From Actinomycetaceae bacterium zg-1166 (lineage in GTDB: Bacteria > Actinomycetota > Actinomycetes > Actinomycetales > Actinomycetaceae), in NCBI GenBank assembly GCA_015679245.1, contig CP064953.1:496001-560000 (forward strand): DNA of 64,000 nucleotides. The letters run 5' to 3'. The position numbers were made by a program, and so were the translations under genes. Shown piece by piece: positions 42,129 through 53,671 of this stretch (position 1 is its first letter; the number at the start of each line of letters is the position of its first letter). The notes beneath the pieces are model-generated. The model was not told the DNA's origin, did no database searches, and saw only the letters and a list, made by a program, of their open reading frames with translations.

Positions 42129-43346
42129 ATGGAAATGCGCGGATCGCAGCGCTTGCAGCGGCTCATTCTTATGGTAGGGCCAGGGCTCATCGCTGCTGTC
42201 GCCTACTTGGATCCAGGGAATTTTGCCACAAATATCAGTGCTGGTGCGCAGTACGGTTATCTCCTTGTCTGGGTGATCCTCGCCGCTAACCTCATGGCAC
42301 TCCTCGTCCAGTATCTCGCCGCGCGTATTGGTATTCTCACGGGGCGTACTCTTCCCGAACTCATTGCCGATCGCTCCTCAACGCCTGTGCGAATTGCTTT
42401 CTGGCTCCAGGCGCAACTTGTCGCCATTGCCACCGACATCGCTGAAGTGGTGGGCGGAGCAGTGGCACTTCAAGTTCTCACGGGTATGCCGATTATCGCT
42501 GGTGCCATCATTACGGTGGTGGTTTCCACTGCGATTCTCGTCTTTCAAGGTGGGTTGCACCATCGTCGTTTTGAACGCCTCATCATCCTTATGGTGATTC
42601 TCATTGCTGTGGCAATTTTCTGGAACCTTGCTCTCTCTCACCCCAGCCCCTCTCAGACTTTCGCTGGCCTTCTACCGCGATTTCAGGGGCACGAATCTCT
42701 CCTTCTTGCTGCGGGAATGCTAGGAGCTACGGTGATGCCTCATGCGATCTACGTGCATTCGGCTCTCGTGCGAGATCATTTCGGGCAGATTGACGAATCT
42801 CGCGTGGATGAGCTTTTGCGCATGACGAAGATTGATGTAACTGCCTCTATGGTTATTGCGGGGGGAGTCAACGTGGCGATGGTGCTTCTAGCTGCGGCGG
42901 CACTTCGCAATGTGGAGGGAACCGATACCCTCACGGGGGCACATGAGGCGATTGTTGTGCATCTGGGGCAAGGGGCTGGACTCGCTTTTGCTTTGGCACT
43001 CCTTATATCGGGGCTTGCCTCTACTACGGTGGGTTCACTTTCTGGGGCGGTTGTGCTTGATGGACTTCTCCGAGTGAACGTAAGCCCGCTTACCTCGCGC
43101 CTTATCACTGCTGTTCCGGCGGTTATCTTACTGGCTTTGGGGGTGGATCCTACACGTGCCCTTGTGATCTCCCAGGTGGTGCTTTCTTTCGGAATTCCTT
43201 TGGTGGTAGTGCCTCTTATTGCTCTCTCGGCGAATGTGCGGGTAACGAAGCGTCGTCTTCCCTGGCCTGTTCTCGGCTTAACGTGTATAAGTGCGGTTCT
43301 TATCATCGTGCTTAACATTGCTCTTATTGTTGCGACGTTTGCTTGA
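42129..43346 (+). CDS. mntH: Nramp-family divalent metal transporter
   Basis: A 405-aa proton-coupled manganese/iron importer with about eleven membrane segments. The metal-binding motifs are both present: DPGNFATNISAGAQYGY in TM1 and GATVMPHAIYVHSALV in TM6 (the MPH signature). Length is typical of bacterial MntH. The start at 42129 was chosen because AAAAAAGGA lies upstream and MEMRGSQRLQ leads into the first segment; the frame is open back to 42069. It is expressed alone, with no neighbour in the metal regulation group, and its regulator is not evident. Confidence 0.93.
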   Translation: MEMRGSQRLQRLILMVGPGLIAAVAYLDPGNFATNISAGAQYGYLLVWVILAANLMALLVQYLAARIGILTGRTLPELIADRSSTPVRIAFWLQAQLVAIATDIAEVVGGAVALQVLTGMPIIAGAIITVVVSTAILVFQGGLHHRRFERLIILMVILIAVAIFWNLALSHPSPSQTFAGLLPRFQGHESLLLAAGMLGATVMPHAIYVHSALVRDHFGQIDESRVDELLRMTKIDVTASMVIAGGVNVAMVLLAAAALRNVEGTDTLTGAHEAIVVHLGQGAGLAFALALLISGLASTTVGSLSGAVVLDGLLRVNVSPLTSRLITAVPAVILLALGVDPTRALVISQVVLSFGIPLVVVPLIALSANVRVTKRRLPWPVLGLTCISAVLIIVLNIALIVATFA

Positions 43347-43439
43347 GATGGGAGATGCCGCTACCGCTAGCGTCGAAAATGTCGAAGCTGGGTCACAAAT
43401 GTCGAAGCACGATCACTAAAATGTGATATGACACTCGAA

Positions 43440-43474
43440 CTTCTGAAAAATTCCAAATATGAGATCTTCAGAAG
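43440..43474 (+). terminator. Weak hairpin after the Nramp gene
   Basis: An 8-bp stem (CTTCTGAA at 43440-43447 with TTCAGAAG at 43467-43474) and a 19-base loop, about 95 bases after the Nramp stop. The following TTTTC is short, so termination is only possible. Confidence 0.3.
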
Positions 43475-43591
43475 AAGGGGTTTTCAGCTTGATCTCGCGA
43501 ACGCACTTCGTGCGCACTTCGCCACGGGGCCGACACGGCTGCCCCACTTCACATTCCTCGCGCCTTCCTTCCTCGCTATGCTGTTTTTAGC

Positions 43592-43603
43592 AACACGTGT
43601 GTT
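43592..43603 (+). promoter_or_regulatory. Candidate SufR operator
   Basis: The inverted repeat AACAC-GT-GTGTT lies 30 bases before the sufR ATG. SufR repressors bind short ACAC/GTGT-type inverted repeats ahead of their own operons in mycobacteria and cyanobacteria, though half-site spacing there differs. TTACCTAAT just downstream could be the -10. Confidence 0.4.
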
Positions 43604-43632
43604 ACCTAATCGAGAGTTGGAGAGGAGGCCAG

Positions 43633-44334
43633 ATGTCTGCCACAGTTGATCCTGATACAGGAACCCGTGAACGTATCCTCCGCCTCATCATCGAACGTGG
43701 CCCTATCACCTCGGCTGAACTGGCCAAGATGCTTGTCCTCACGGCAGCGGCCGTGCGCCGTCACCTCTCGGGGCTTGAACTTGACGGCCAGATCGCTGAA
43801 TATGGGGGAGCGAGTTCGCAACCAGCACGCCGTGGGCGCCCCTCACGTCGCTACGTTGCCACTGTCGAAGGGCAAGCAATCTTCGGAGATTCCTACGCAG
43901 ATGTAGCAACACATGCCCTAGATTTCGTCGCTAAGACTTGTGGGAGTCTTGGAATTCAACGTTTTGCTGACGAACGCTCCCATGGCCTTGAAGAGCGTTA
44001 TCGCCATGTTGTTGAGGCTGCCGGTGACGATCTTGAAGCTCGTGCCGAAGCCTTGGCTCACGTGCTCACTCAGGATGGCTACGCGGCTTCCATTCGTCGA
44101 GGTCCTCGTGGTATCACGCTTCAACTGTGCCAAGGGCACTGCCCGATTCAGGATGTCGCCACGGCCTATCCCAAACTTTGTGAAGCAGAAACTCAAGCAT
44201 TCCACAGACTTCTGGGTGTGCATGTCCAACGCCTGGCCACCTTGGCCTCGGGTGAACACGTATGCACACTCACGATTCCACTCGTTTCGCGTCTACGCGA
44301 GGTTCACGGGCGGAAGATCAACAGGGAAGGATAG
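43633..44334 (+). CDS. sufR: SufR-type Fe-S sensing repressor
   Basis: A 233-aa regulator. The N-terminal winged helix (about 8-75) includes [31 protein letters not shown] and the RRGRPSRRY wing. The C-terminal domain has cysteines in [20 protein letters not shown] and GEHVCTLTI, arranged as in Fe-S-ligated SufR (Rv1460-like). It lies two bases before sufB, so it autoregulates the operon: with a bound cluster it represses, and on cluster loss it releases. GAGGAGG precedes the ATG at 43633. Confidence 0.92.
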   Translation: MSATVDPDTGTRERILRLIIERGPITSAELAKMLVLTAAAVRRHLSGLELDGQIAEYGGASSQPARRGRPSRRYVATVEGQAIFGDSYADVATHALDFVAKTCGSLGIQRFADERSHGLEERYRHVVEAAGDDLEARAEALAHVLTQDGYAASIRRGPRGITLQLCQGHCPIQDVATAYPKLCEAETQAFHRLLGVHVQRLATLASGEHVCTLTIPLVSRLREVHGRKINREG

Positions 44335-44336
44335 CC

Positions 44337-45788
44337 ATGACACAAACCCGGCACGAAGCCGCGGTGGCCGAGGCGATTTCCGAACAGCAGGAAACGATCG
44401 AGGCATTAGGACAGAAGTACAGCTTCGGGTGGCACGATTCCGACGAGGCCGGTCAAGCTGCCCGCCGGGGTCTGGACGAAGATGTGGTGCGCTACATCTC
44501 CTCCATGAAAGATGAACCGGAGTGGATGCTGAAGATGCGTTTGAAGGCTCTTCGTCTCTTCGAACGCCGCCCGATGCCCACGTGGGGTGCAGATCTATCT
44601 GGAATTAACTTCGACGAATACAAGTATTTCGTGCGCACCACAGAAAAACCGGCAACGTCGTGGGAGGAACTGCCGAGCGACATCAAACGTACCTACGATC
44701 GCCTGGGCATTCCTGAGGCAGAAAAGGCTCGCCTGGTTGCTGGTGTTGCAGCTCAGTACGAATCCGAAGTTGTTTACAACCAGATTCGTGAGGATCTTGC
44801 CGAACAAGGTGTGATTTTTCTCGATACAGACACCGCCCTCAAAGAGCACCCGGATCTGTTTAAGGAACATTTTGCCACGGTGATCCCCGTGGGCGATAAC
44901 AAGTTTGCTTCGCTCAATACGGCTGTATGGTCAGGTGGTTCCTTCATCTATGTACCGAAGAACGTGCGCGTGGAGATTCCTCTTCAGGCATACTTCCGTA
45001 TCAATACCGAATCGATGGGGCAGTTTGAGCGTACGCTTATCATCGCCGACGAAGGCTCGTACGTTCATTATGTCGAAGGCTGCACGGCTCCGATCTACCA
45101 AGCTGATTCTCTGCACGCTGCCAACGTGGAAATTATTGTGAAGAAGAATGCCCACGTGCGTTACACGACGATTCAGAATTGGTCGAACAACGTGCTCAAT
45201 CTTGTCACCCAGCGTGCAAGCGTGGAAGAAGGTGGCACGATGGAATGGATCGATGGCAACATCGGTTCGCGCATCAACATGAAGTACCCCTGCTGTGTGC
45301 TGCTGGGCGAACACGCCCACGGCGAGGCGCTCTCTGCGGCCTTCGCCGGTCCTGGGCAACATCAGGATACGGGTGCGAAAATGATTCACGCGGCTCCCTA
45401 CACCACGTCCTCAATTGTGTCGAAGTCGATTTCACGCGGTGGCGGGCGTTCTTCGTACCGTGGTCTTGTTCAAATCGATGAGGGAGCTCATGGCTCAAAA
45501 TCCTCGGTTGTCTGTGATGCACTTCTTGTCGACGATATTTCCCGTACCGATACCTACCCTTACGTCGATGTACGCACTGACAATGTAGAGATGGGACATG
45601 AGGCCACTGTCTCGAAAGTTTCAGAAGATCAGCTTTTCTACCTCCAGCAGCGTGGCCTCTCTGAACAGGAAGCAATGGCGATGGTGGTGCGCGGCTTCGT
45701 TGAGCCGATTGCGCGCGAACTTCCGATGGAGTACGCCCTCGAACTCAACCGCCTTATTGAACTTCAGATGGAAGGAAGTGTTGGTTGA
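44337..45788 (+). CDS. sufB: Fe-S cluster assembly scaffold protein SufB
   Basis: A 483-aa subunit of the SufBCD scaffold, where Fe-S clusters are built. It begins [19 protein letters not shown] and contains the SufB landmarks [19 protein letters not shown]-like [38 protein letters not shown], and the C-terminal [17 protein letters not shown]. The putative catalytic cysteines are in [10 protein letters not shown] and [10 protein letters not shown]. Start at the ATG 44337 follows GGAAGG. It lies two bases after sufR and overlaps sufD by one base. Confidence 0.95.
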   Translation: MTQTRHEAAVAEAISEQQETIEALGQKYSFGWHDSDEAGQAARRGLDEDVVRYISSMKDEPEWMLKMRLKALRLFERRPMPTWGADLSGINFDEYKYFVRTTEKPATSWEELPSDIKRTYDRLGIPEAEKARLVAGVAAQYESEVVYNQIREDLAEQGVIFLDTDTALKEHPDLFKEHFATVIPVGDNKFASLNTAVWSGGSFIYVPKNVRVEIPLQAYFRINTESMGQFERTLIIADEGSYVHYVEGCTAPIYQADSLHAANVEIIVKKNAHVRYTTIQNWSNNVLNLVTQRASVEEGGTMEWIDGNIGSRINMKYPCCVLLGEHAHGEALSAAFAGPGQHQDTGAKMIHAAPYTTSSIVSKSISRGGGRSSYRGLVQIDEGAHGSKSSVVCDALLVDDISRTDTYPYVDVRTDNVEMGHEATVSKVSEDQLFYLQQRGLSEQEAMAMVVRGFVEPIARELPMEYALELNRLIELQMEGSVG

Positions 45789-46969
45789 TGGTGAGTACAG
45801 ATCACTCCCGTGCGGTTCTCCAATCCGAAGGGATGGGTACAGGTTCCTCGCGTGCCGACCGACTTACCTCCTTCGCCTCGGCTGATTTTGCGATCCCCAC
45901 AGGCGCGGAAGAAGAGTGGCGTTTTACCCCGATAGCGCGGGTACAGGAATTTCTTAAAGAGTCATCGCAGACTGTTGCTGCTGACGTGAGTACGACGAGT
46001 CCGCTCGTCGAAGTTGTTGGGCGTGACGATTCGCGCCTTGGTGTGGTCGGTGCGCCAGAAGATCGTTCAGGAGCCCTTGCGTGGGAAGCCTTTACTCAGG
46101 CTCATATTCTCACGATTCCCGCAGGCCAGGAGCACGAAGCGATCCTTTCGATCGACGCTCCTCGCGGAATGAATACGGCACATGTGCGTGTCATTGCCGA
46201 GGAAGGCTCTAAGGCAACAGTCGTTGTTGAGCACACCGGTTCAGGAGACCTCACCGAGGGCATGGAGATTTCCGTGGACGAGGATGCCGACCTCACCGTC
46301 GTCTCCGTTCAGGAGGTCGAGCGCAGTGCTCGTCATTTCTCCAACCAGCGCCTTTCCATTGCTCAAGGAGCTAAGATCCGACACATTGTTGTTACTCTAG
46401 GTGGCGATGTTGTGCGCGTGACGACGAGCTTGAACTACGAAGGCTCTGGCGGTGAAGCTGAGCTTCTTGGTGCCTACATCACCGATGCAGGTGAACATCA
46501 AGAGCATCGCATTTTCGTCGATCATGAACCACCAAACTGCGTTTCGCGGGTGACCTATAAGGGCGCTTTGCAAGGTGAGGACGCACATGCTGTGTGGATC
46601 GGTGACGTTCTCATAGGTTCTGGTGCCACCAACACAGATACGTATGAACTCAACCGTAACCTCGTCTTGACGAAGGGCGCCAAGGCTGACTCAGTGCCCA
46701 ATCTTGAGATCGAAACAGGGGAGATCGTGGGCGCTGGCCACGCGAGCGCCACAGGCCGTTTCGACGAGGAGCAGCTCTTCTACTTGCAGGCTCGCGGCAT
46801 TCCCGAAGATATTGCCCGCCGTCTGGTCGTGCGAGGATTCTTCGCCGAACTCGTCGAACAGATTGGAGTTGAATCTGTTCAGACCAAACTTATGGATGCC
46901 ATCGAGCGCGAACTTGACCTTGCAGGTCTCGCCTCTGATGTGAGTTCCTCAGTGAAGGATGCCCAGTGA
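45788..46969 (+). CDS. sufD: Fe-S cluster assembly protein SufD
   Basis: A 393-aa SufB paralogue that completes the SufBC2D scaffold. It has the right-handed beta-helix core and the SufD-type C-terminus with FVDHEPPNCVSRVTYKGALQG, GSGATNTDTYELNRNLVLTKGAKADSVPNLEIETGEI and FDEEQLFYLQARGI. The ATG at 45788 shares its first base with the sufB stop, so coupling is tight. Its end overlaps the Rieske gene by four bases. Confidence 0.94.
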   Translation: MVSTDHSRAVLQSEGMGTGSSRADRLTSFASADFAIPTGAEEEWRFTPIARVQEFLKESSQTVAADVSTTSPLVEVVGRDDSRLGVVGAPEDRSGALAWEAFTQAHILTIPAGQEHEAILSIDAPRGMNTAHVRVIAEEGSKATVVVEHTGSGDLTEGMEISVDEDADLTVVSVQEVERSARHFSNQRLSIAQGAKIRHIVVTLGGDVVRVTTSLNYEGSGGEAELLGAYITDAGEHQEHRIFVDHEPPNCVSRVTYKGALQGEDAHAVWIGDVLIGSGATNTDTYELNRNLVLTKGAKADSVPNLEIETGEIVGAGHASATGRFDEEQLFYLQARGIPEDIARRLVVRGFFAELVEQIGVESVQTKLMDAIERELDLAGLASDVSSSVKDAQ

Positions 46970-47301
46970 GTTTCCAGGTGGCTTGCTCTACGTCGGATCT
47001 CGCTCCAGCCCAAGCGCTCCAAGTAGAACTCACTCACGCCTCGGGTGAGCCAGCACTCGTTGCTATCGTGCGTGATTCCGATGGAAGCTGGCATGCTTTG
47101 GGCGATACGTGCACTCACGCCGATTACTCTCTCGCTGAGGGCGATGTCGAAGACGGGGCGATTGAGTGTTGGAAGCACGGAGCGCCTTTCGAGCTTACCA
47201 CCGGGCGTGCCCTCGCCCTTCCGGCCACGAAGCCGGTTCCCGTGTACACCATTCAGATCGACGGAACGGACGTCCTTGTGGACGTCGATTCCACCCTTTG
47301 A
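46966..47301 (+). CDS. Rieske-type ferredoxin in the suf operon
   Basis: A 111-aa Rieske [2Fe-2S] protein with the two ligand boxes CTHADYSL and CWKHGAPF. It resembles the non-heme oxygenase ferredoxin subunits. It sits between sufD and sufC in this operon, a position also seen in other actinobacteria. Its electron-transfer role in cluster assembly is inferred from context. The GTG start overlaps the sufD stop (GTGA). Confidence 0.9.
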   Translation: MSFQVACSTSDLAPAQALQVELTHASGEPALVAIVRDSDGSWHALGDTCTHADYSLAEGDVEDGAIECWKHGAPFELTTGRALALPATKPVPVYTIQIDGTDVLVDVDSTL

Positions 47302-47310
47302 GGAGTCAAT

Positions 47311-49343
<2,033 letters not shown>

Positions 49344-49359
49344 GTGAAGAAGTGGAGCG

Positions 49360-49830
49360 ATGATGGACGACCTTGACGCAATGTACCAGCAGATTATTCT
49401 CGATGCGGCTCACGAGCGTCATGGTTACGGGAGCCTACAGATCTTCGATGGGGAGTCCTTCCAAGTCAATCCCACCTGTGGAGATCAAGTGAACCTTCAG
49501 CTCAAACTCTCTGCGGATGGTAGCGCTATCGAGAGTATCGGCTGGGAGGGCGAGGGCTGTTCGATCTCTCAGGCTTCACTCTCCATTATGAGTGAGATGC
49601 TTGAGGGGGTCAGCCTCAAGGATTTTTCTGAGCGTTTCGACGAATTCCGTACGATGATGGATTCACGTGGGCATGAGATTCCCGACGAGATTGCTGAGCA
49701 TCTAGAGGACGCCGCGGCTTTTGTAGGGGTGGCGAAGTTTCCGATGCGCGTCAAGTGTGCGCTGTTGGGGTGGATGGCGCTGCGCGATGCGGCGGCTCAA
49801 GCTGAAGCGAAAGTGGAGAGTACGCACTGA
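49360..49830 (+). CDS. sufU: Sulfur-transfer protein SufU
   Basis: A 156-aa zinc-binding sulfurtransferase that accepts persulfide from SufS. The three cysteine ligands are in NPTCGDQV, EGEGCSISQAS and VKCALLGW, as in SufU and IscU-like proteins. The insert of about 20 residues between the second and third cysteine (SERFDEFRTMMDSRG) is SufU-specific. Two adjacent ATGs (49360 and 49363) are possible starts. Confidence 0.93.
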   Translation: MMDDLDAMYQQIILDAAHERHGYGSLQIFDGESFQVNPTCGDQVNLQLKLSADGSAIESIGWEGEGCSISQASLSIMSEMLEGVSLKDFSERFDEFRTMMDSRGHEIPDEIAEHLEDAAAFVGVAKFPMRVKCALLGWMALRDAAAQAEAKVESTH

Positions 49831-49930
49831 AACGTGTGCCTGGGGTGGGAGTGCCTTCTCAGGCGTGTGTCGAAGTTAAAGAAGCATTGTCACTCTAAGG
49901 AAATGGAGATGACGGGAGGAAGGAGGCGAG

Positions 49931-50308
49931 ATGTCCGAGGAACATCGTGAGGAGGCACCTTCGTACGAGGAGGCGCCACATTTGGGTGGTGTGCAGGCCG
50001 CGCCACCTGCATGTGAGGATATTGAGGAAGCACTCAAGGATGTGATTGATCCAGAGCTTGGAATCAATGTGGTTGATCTTGGCTTGCTCTACGGGATTAA
50101 CATCGATGGTATGGATGTGGTGCTCGATATGACGCTCACCTCGGCAGCTTGCCCGCTCACAGACGTGATCGAAGATCAAGCAGCACAGGCTCTTTCCGGG
50201 CTTGCCGGTTCGGTGCGTATCAACTGGGTGTGGCTTCCACCGTGGGGGCCTGAGCGCATTACCCCCGATGGGAGGGAAATGCTTCAGGCTCTTGGTTTTA
50301 ATGTGTAG
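49931..50308 (+). CDS. sufT: SufT / MIP18-family Fe-S maturation protein
   Basis: A 125-aa protein of the DUF59 (MIP18, PaaD) family. The core is EALKDVIDPELGINVVDLGLLYG followed by DMTLTSAACPLTDVIEDQA with the conserved cysteine, and VWLPPWGPERITPDGREML. In actinobacteria it closes the suf operon and assists Fe-S cluster delivery. The N-terminal 30 residues are acidic and Pro-rich and not conserved. AGGAGGCGAG precedes the ATG. It is 100 bases after sufU. Confidence 0.92.
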   Translation: MSEEHREEAPSYEEAPHLGGVQAAPPACEDIEEALKDVIDPELGINVVDLGLLYGINIDGMDVVLDMTLTSAACPLTDVIEDQAAQALSGLAGSVRINWVWLPPWGPERITPDGREMLQALGFNV

Positions 50309-50316
50309 CTCCAGGT

Positions 50317-50347
50317 GAGGGGCGGGAAAAGAACATTCCTGCCCCTC
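50317..50347 (+). terminator. Terminator-like hairpin at the end of the suf operon
   Basis: An 11-bp stem (GAGGGGCGGGA at 50317-50327 with TCCTGCCCCTC at 50337-50347, one G-T wobble) with a 9-base loop begins 8 bases past the sufT stop. Only a short T-containing tail (GTTGCG) follows, so it is probably an intrinsic terminator of moderate strength. Confidence 0.6.
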
Positions 50348-50424
50348 GTTGCGTATTCATGGATCTTGGTAAAGAAGAAACAACGATCGAAAAATACAAT
50401 TGTGCAGGCGTATCTGTGAGCGTA

Positions 50425-50430
50425 TATAAT
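50425..50430 (+). promoter_or_regulatory. Candidate -10 (TATAAT) of the secreted-protein cassette
   Basis: A perfect TATAAT 48 bases before the first gene. An AT-rich -35 candidate (TTGTGC at 50400-50405) is 19 bases upstream. AGGGAAGGA at about 50462-50470 is the ribosome binding site of the next gene. Confidence 0.55.
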
Positions 50431-50478
50431 TTCCTTCTATGGTCAGTGATGACCGTTATCTAGGGAAGGATACTGAGC

Positions 50479-50796
50479 ATGAATCATATAGCTAAGATAT
50501 GCTCAAGTTTTGCTGTCACTGCAGGAATGCTCCTTGGAACTATTGCCATTGCCGATGCTCTTCCACTTTCGGCTAGCGAAAGTGAGATAGTTTCCCCTAT
50601 GGCAATAGGGAAATGGTATCGATCTCATGTCCGTGATTACAGCGCAGGTGATTATAAGAAGTGCCAGTACGAAGCTGGGCGACTCAACCGAGATAAGTCC
50701 GTGGTAGATGGTTACTATAATCGGGGATATATCTGCGTATTTGAACGCGGAGTTGTAGCTTTTTATGCTGAACTTCGATATAACATCGATCGGTGA
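50479..50796 (+). CDS. Small secreted protein of unknown family
   Basis: A 105-aa protein with a clear signal peptide (positively charged start, hydrophobic core ICSSFAVTAGMLLGTIAIA, probable cleavage after ADA or LSA). The mature part of about 70-75 residues has two cysteines (KKCQYEAG and YICVFERG) that could form a disulfide, and is rich in Tyr, Arg and Asp. I do not recognise the family. It lacks the GxWxYG pattern of lactococcin 972, which has a similar genetic setting (small secreted protein, large permease, ATPase). It is the first gene of a four-gene cassette and overlaps the permease gene by four bases. An exported effector, bacteriocin-like protein or transporter substrate is an inference. 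Confidence 0.75.
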   Translation: MNHIAKICSSFAVTAGMLLGTIAIADALPLSASESEIVSPMAIGKWYRSHVRDYSAGDYKKCQYEAGRLNRDKSVVDGYYNRGYICVFERGVVAFYAELRYNIDR

Positions 50797-53504
50797 TAAG
50801 GCATATTCTCATGTGGGAATTGGCCTGGAAGCAGCTCCGAAGCGAAGCGTCTCGTGCATGTGCAATTATTCTGGCGTATGTCTGTGCTCTCTCTTCATGC
50901 GTTCTCCTTGTCGGGCATCTTGAGAGTGAGCGGCTGACGGTGCATTCAACATTGTCGGAGAACTGGCGTGCAAGCTACGACATTCTGGTTCGCCCGGCTG
51001 GAACTCGCACCGAAAATGAAAAGAGCAGGGGTGTTGTTCGTCCAGACTTTCTCAGTGGTATCTATGGTGGTCTTTCTTTTGATGTTCTTCAACGCATTCG
51101 GGAAATTCAAGACGTTGATATTGCTGCACCTGTAGCCATGTTTGGGGCGGTTGATTATTCTGTCTCTGCAAAGCTGGATATCTCAGCCTCATTTCCTGGG
51201 TTTCGTCGTGCTCTTCTTCGCGCGGATGCGACTGCGTTGTCATACAATGGTCTTTTCTCCATTGAAAATGAGCCGCGATGGACATATTTAACCTCATCGC
51301 CACTCTCGACAACCCAGGTGGGGGATACGATCGTTACCTATGAGCATTCTGCTGAAGGCATTCATGAAGTGTGCTCCCAAAATGAGCGTCTCTGGAATGA
51401 CATAGTGTGTGAATCTGCTGAACACACTATTTTAGGTCAACGTGAGACTCTTCAATCTCCATATCTTGAGCCCTATACGATCTCTCTACTTCTTCCAATC
51501 GCAGCAATTGACCCTGAAGCTGAGGCTCGACTTATCGGCTTGGATAAGACAATCGTTGCCGGACGTTACTTACCTAGTAAACACGAGGAGTCAGAAGAAG
51601 ATGCGCGGTACCTTCCTGTTCTCGTGAATCGACATGCAGGATTCGGTGACCTTTCAATTAAAACTCACGTGCGTGCATATGCGGGACATGAGATCGACGA
51701 ATATGTTGCCAACGGATTTTCCGGTGAGATAGCTGAGAAACTGGATGGAATCACGCCCGAGAACGAGTTCATGCTTTCGGCGCAGTTTTCTGACTATTGG
51801 AATCAATTTCTTCAAGAGAGCCAGCCTCGTCTCGATGAGGATACTTCAATTTCCCAAGCCTGGTTTACAACTCCCGAGCTTCTTCGTCCAGGTCCGATTG
51901 AGTATGCTCAACAGCACACTCCTCAAGATGAGGAGCAGTTGAGTCTTATCGCTCAAGCTCATCGGCCTGCGAGATACATAGAATCGATCCCGGCCTCATT
52001 AGGGCCTTCCTACAGAAACATTGAGCGCCTTGCTTCGCGAGCAGGTGGAGAAGAACTGGTACGGATCCTTCCCGTAGGGCACTTTGACATGCAGAGCGCT
52101 CCAACAGGTAGAAGCGATATGGAGTCACTCAACCTGTTTGTACAACCAGAGATTATTGCTTCCTCCACCAGCGGTGAGAGTGAACCTTACCTTCCCTCAC
52201 TCTCAGCAGGAAGCTATTCCTACATCGCTCCGGCTCTGGTAACAGACCTCGATACACTCACCACACACTATCGCCATGTGCGTCCAGATCTTGTTGAAGC
52301 TCCAATTTCGGCCATCCGGATTCGCGTTGCGGGAATTACCGAGATGAATGATGTCTCAGCGGAGCGAATTCGCGTTGTTGCTGAGAAGATTTCAGAGATC
52401 CCCGGAGTAGAGGTGGATGTTGTTGCTGGTTCTTCTCCTGGGAAAATCCAGGTTACTTTGCCCGCCTATTCGCCAGAATCCCACGAGCCTATCGCGTGGG
52501 CGCATACGACAACAGTGCGCCCACTTCCGCACATGGAACTCACAGAGTCCTGGCCACATAAGGGAGTGGCGACATCCATTGAACGGGTGTTAGACACAAC
52601 GACAGCCAGTCTGGGGATACTCATTCTTGTCAGTATGGTGATGAGCGTGGGGTGCGGTTGTGGTGCGTTTGTCAAAGCGCAAGTGCGAAAGTTAGAGGTT
52701 CTTCCGACTCTTGGATGGACACGTTGCAGATGTTCTCTCTTGATAGGAATGCAATTATTTTTGCTCGCTGTATGTGGAGGATTCCTATCTTTAGGCTTAG
52801 TTCTAATTCTGCGACCCTTCTTTTCTCCCGCACTATCCACTGGTCAGGCATTTCTGGTAATACCTATAGCTCTTGCGACGCCCGTTGTGGTGTGGCCTTT
52901 CATTAGGCAACGGGGAAGAAAAAAGGTGAAATCATTTCGCATGAGGAGTAGGAGTAGGAATGGAAGCCTCACTAGTGCCCGGATAGCGATTTCTCGCCTT
53001 AAGATTCGGACGTGGTGGAGGATCCTCGGAATCGTGGCACCAGCACTCTCAGTTGCCATCCTTAGCCTTACTTTATGGGTATATTCCGAATATCACGGCA
53101 GTATTGTGGGGACAGTACTTGGTGATCTTGTCTCTCTCAAAGTGCGGGGTGCAGATATATTGGCATCAGCTGCTCTAGCCCTTCTTGGAATCATGACAAT
53201 TGCGGTCATTGTGTGGCTTGGAGTTCTTGAGGATCTTTTCATCTTTTCCGTGCTCACAAGTTCTGGATGGCGCGATCGTGATGTGAACATGATTGTGGTG
53301 GTACAGGTGTGTTATCTCTGTGGATGTGGTGCGCTTGTGGGGGCACCCATAGCATTGCTCTGTATTGCATTACTTGGGGAAGTGTCGATTCATACAGCTG
53401 CACTTGTGCTCTCATGCGCGGTCGGATACGTCATGGTGAGTTTAGGGGTGGGGATCCTTCTTGTTCGTTATGCACGCAAAGAACACACGAGGGAGTCACT
53501 ATGA
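50793..53504 (+). CDS. FtsX/MacB-like ABC permease with large extracytoplasmic domain
   Basis: A 903-aa membrane protein. One membrane segment near residues 20-42 (AIILAYVCALSSCVLLVG) precedes an extracytoplasmic region of about 550 residues with no recognised domain. About seven further segments follow, including ASLGILILVSMVMSVGCGCG, LFLLAVCGGFLSLGLVLIL and CAVGYVMVSLGVGILLV, in the arrangement of two FtsX-type halves. With the ATPase encoded 163 bases downstream it should form a type VII (MacB-like) ABC transporter, which often work by mechanotransmission rather than ordinary transport. Substrate unknown. GTG at 50793 overlaps the previous stop (GTGA); ATG at 50811 is an alternative. Confidence 0.8.
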   Translation: MIRHILMWELAWKQLRSEASRACAIILAYVCALSSCVLLVGHLESERLTVHSTLSENWRASYDILVRPAGTRTENEKSRGVVRPDFLSGIYGGLSFDVLQRIREIQDVDIAAPVAMFGAVDYSVSAKLDISASFPGFRRALLRADATALSYNGLFSIENEPRWTYLTSSPLSTTQVGDTIVTYEHSAEGIHEVCSQNERLWNDIVCESAEHTILGQRETLQSPYLEPYTISLLLPIAAIDPEAEARLIGLDKTIVAGRYLPSKHEESEEDARYLPVLVNRHAGFGDLSIKTHVRAYAGHEIDEYVANGFSGEIAEKLDGITPENEFMLSAQFSDYWNQFLQESQPRLDEDTSISQAWFTTPELLRPGPIEYAQQHTPQDEEQLSLIAQAHRPARYIESIPASLGPSYRNIERLASRAGGEELVRILPVGHFDMQSAPTGRSDMESLNLFVQPEIIASSTSGESEPYLPSLSAGSYSYIAPALVTDLDTLTTHYRHVRPDLVEAPISAIRIRVAGITEMNDVSAERIRVVAEKISEIPGVEVDVVAGSSPGKIQVTLPAYSPESHEPIAWAHTTTVRPLPHMELTESWPHKGVATSIERVLDTTTASLGILILVSMVMSVGCGCGAFVKAQVRKLEVLPTLGWTRCRCSLLIGMQLFLLAVCGGFLSLGLVLILRPFFSPALSTGQAFLVIPIALATPVVVWPFIRQRGRKKVKSFRMRSRSRNGSLTSARIAISRLKIRTWWRILGIVAPALSVAILSLTLWVYSEYHGSIVGTVLGDLVSLKVRGADILASAALALLGIMTIAVIVWLGVLEDLFIFSVLTSSGWRDRDVNMIVVVQVCYLCGCGALVGAPIALLCIALLGEVSIHTAALVLSCAVGYVMVSLGVGILLVRYARKEHTRESL

Positions 53505-53671
53505 GAGAATCTCCGCACATGAGTGAGAAACATTGGCCTTACTGCCAGGGAGTATATCGAACTGACGCAGAGTGTGGCGAGGCCACTATCGGCAAGGACA
53601 GGCAGATTCGGCTATCACGTATTTTGCGACAAGACGAGATACAAGACGAGATATATGGGGGTGAACTGTGA
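53501..53671 (+). CDS. Small protein (56 aa) inside the ABC cassette
   Basis: The ATG at 53501 overlaps the permease stop by four bases, and its own stop overlaps the ATPase start by four bases, so it is translated as part of a chain. It has no membrane segment. It contains two cysteines (PYCQGVYRTDAECG) and a 12-bp tandem duplication giving QDEIQDEI near the end. The sequence is not recognised. It could be an accessory or regulatory protein of the transporter; its reality rests on the exact overlaps and in-frame length. Confidence 0.6.
   Translation: MRESPHMSEKHWPYCQGVYRTDAECGEATIGKDRQIRLSRILRQDEIQDEIYGGEL

Noticed and set aside
50479-50796. Lactococcin 972-type bacteriocin
   Set aside because: The gene order is similar, but the mature sequence lacks the Gly/Trp/Tyr pattern of the family and has two cysteines instead. 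Kept as unknown secreted protein.
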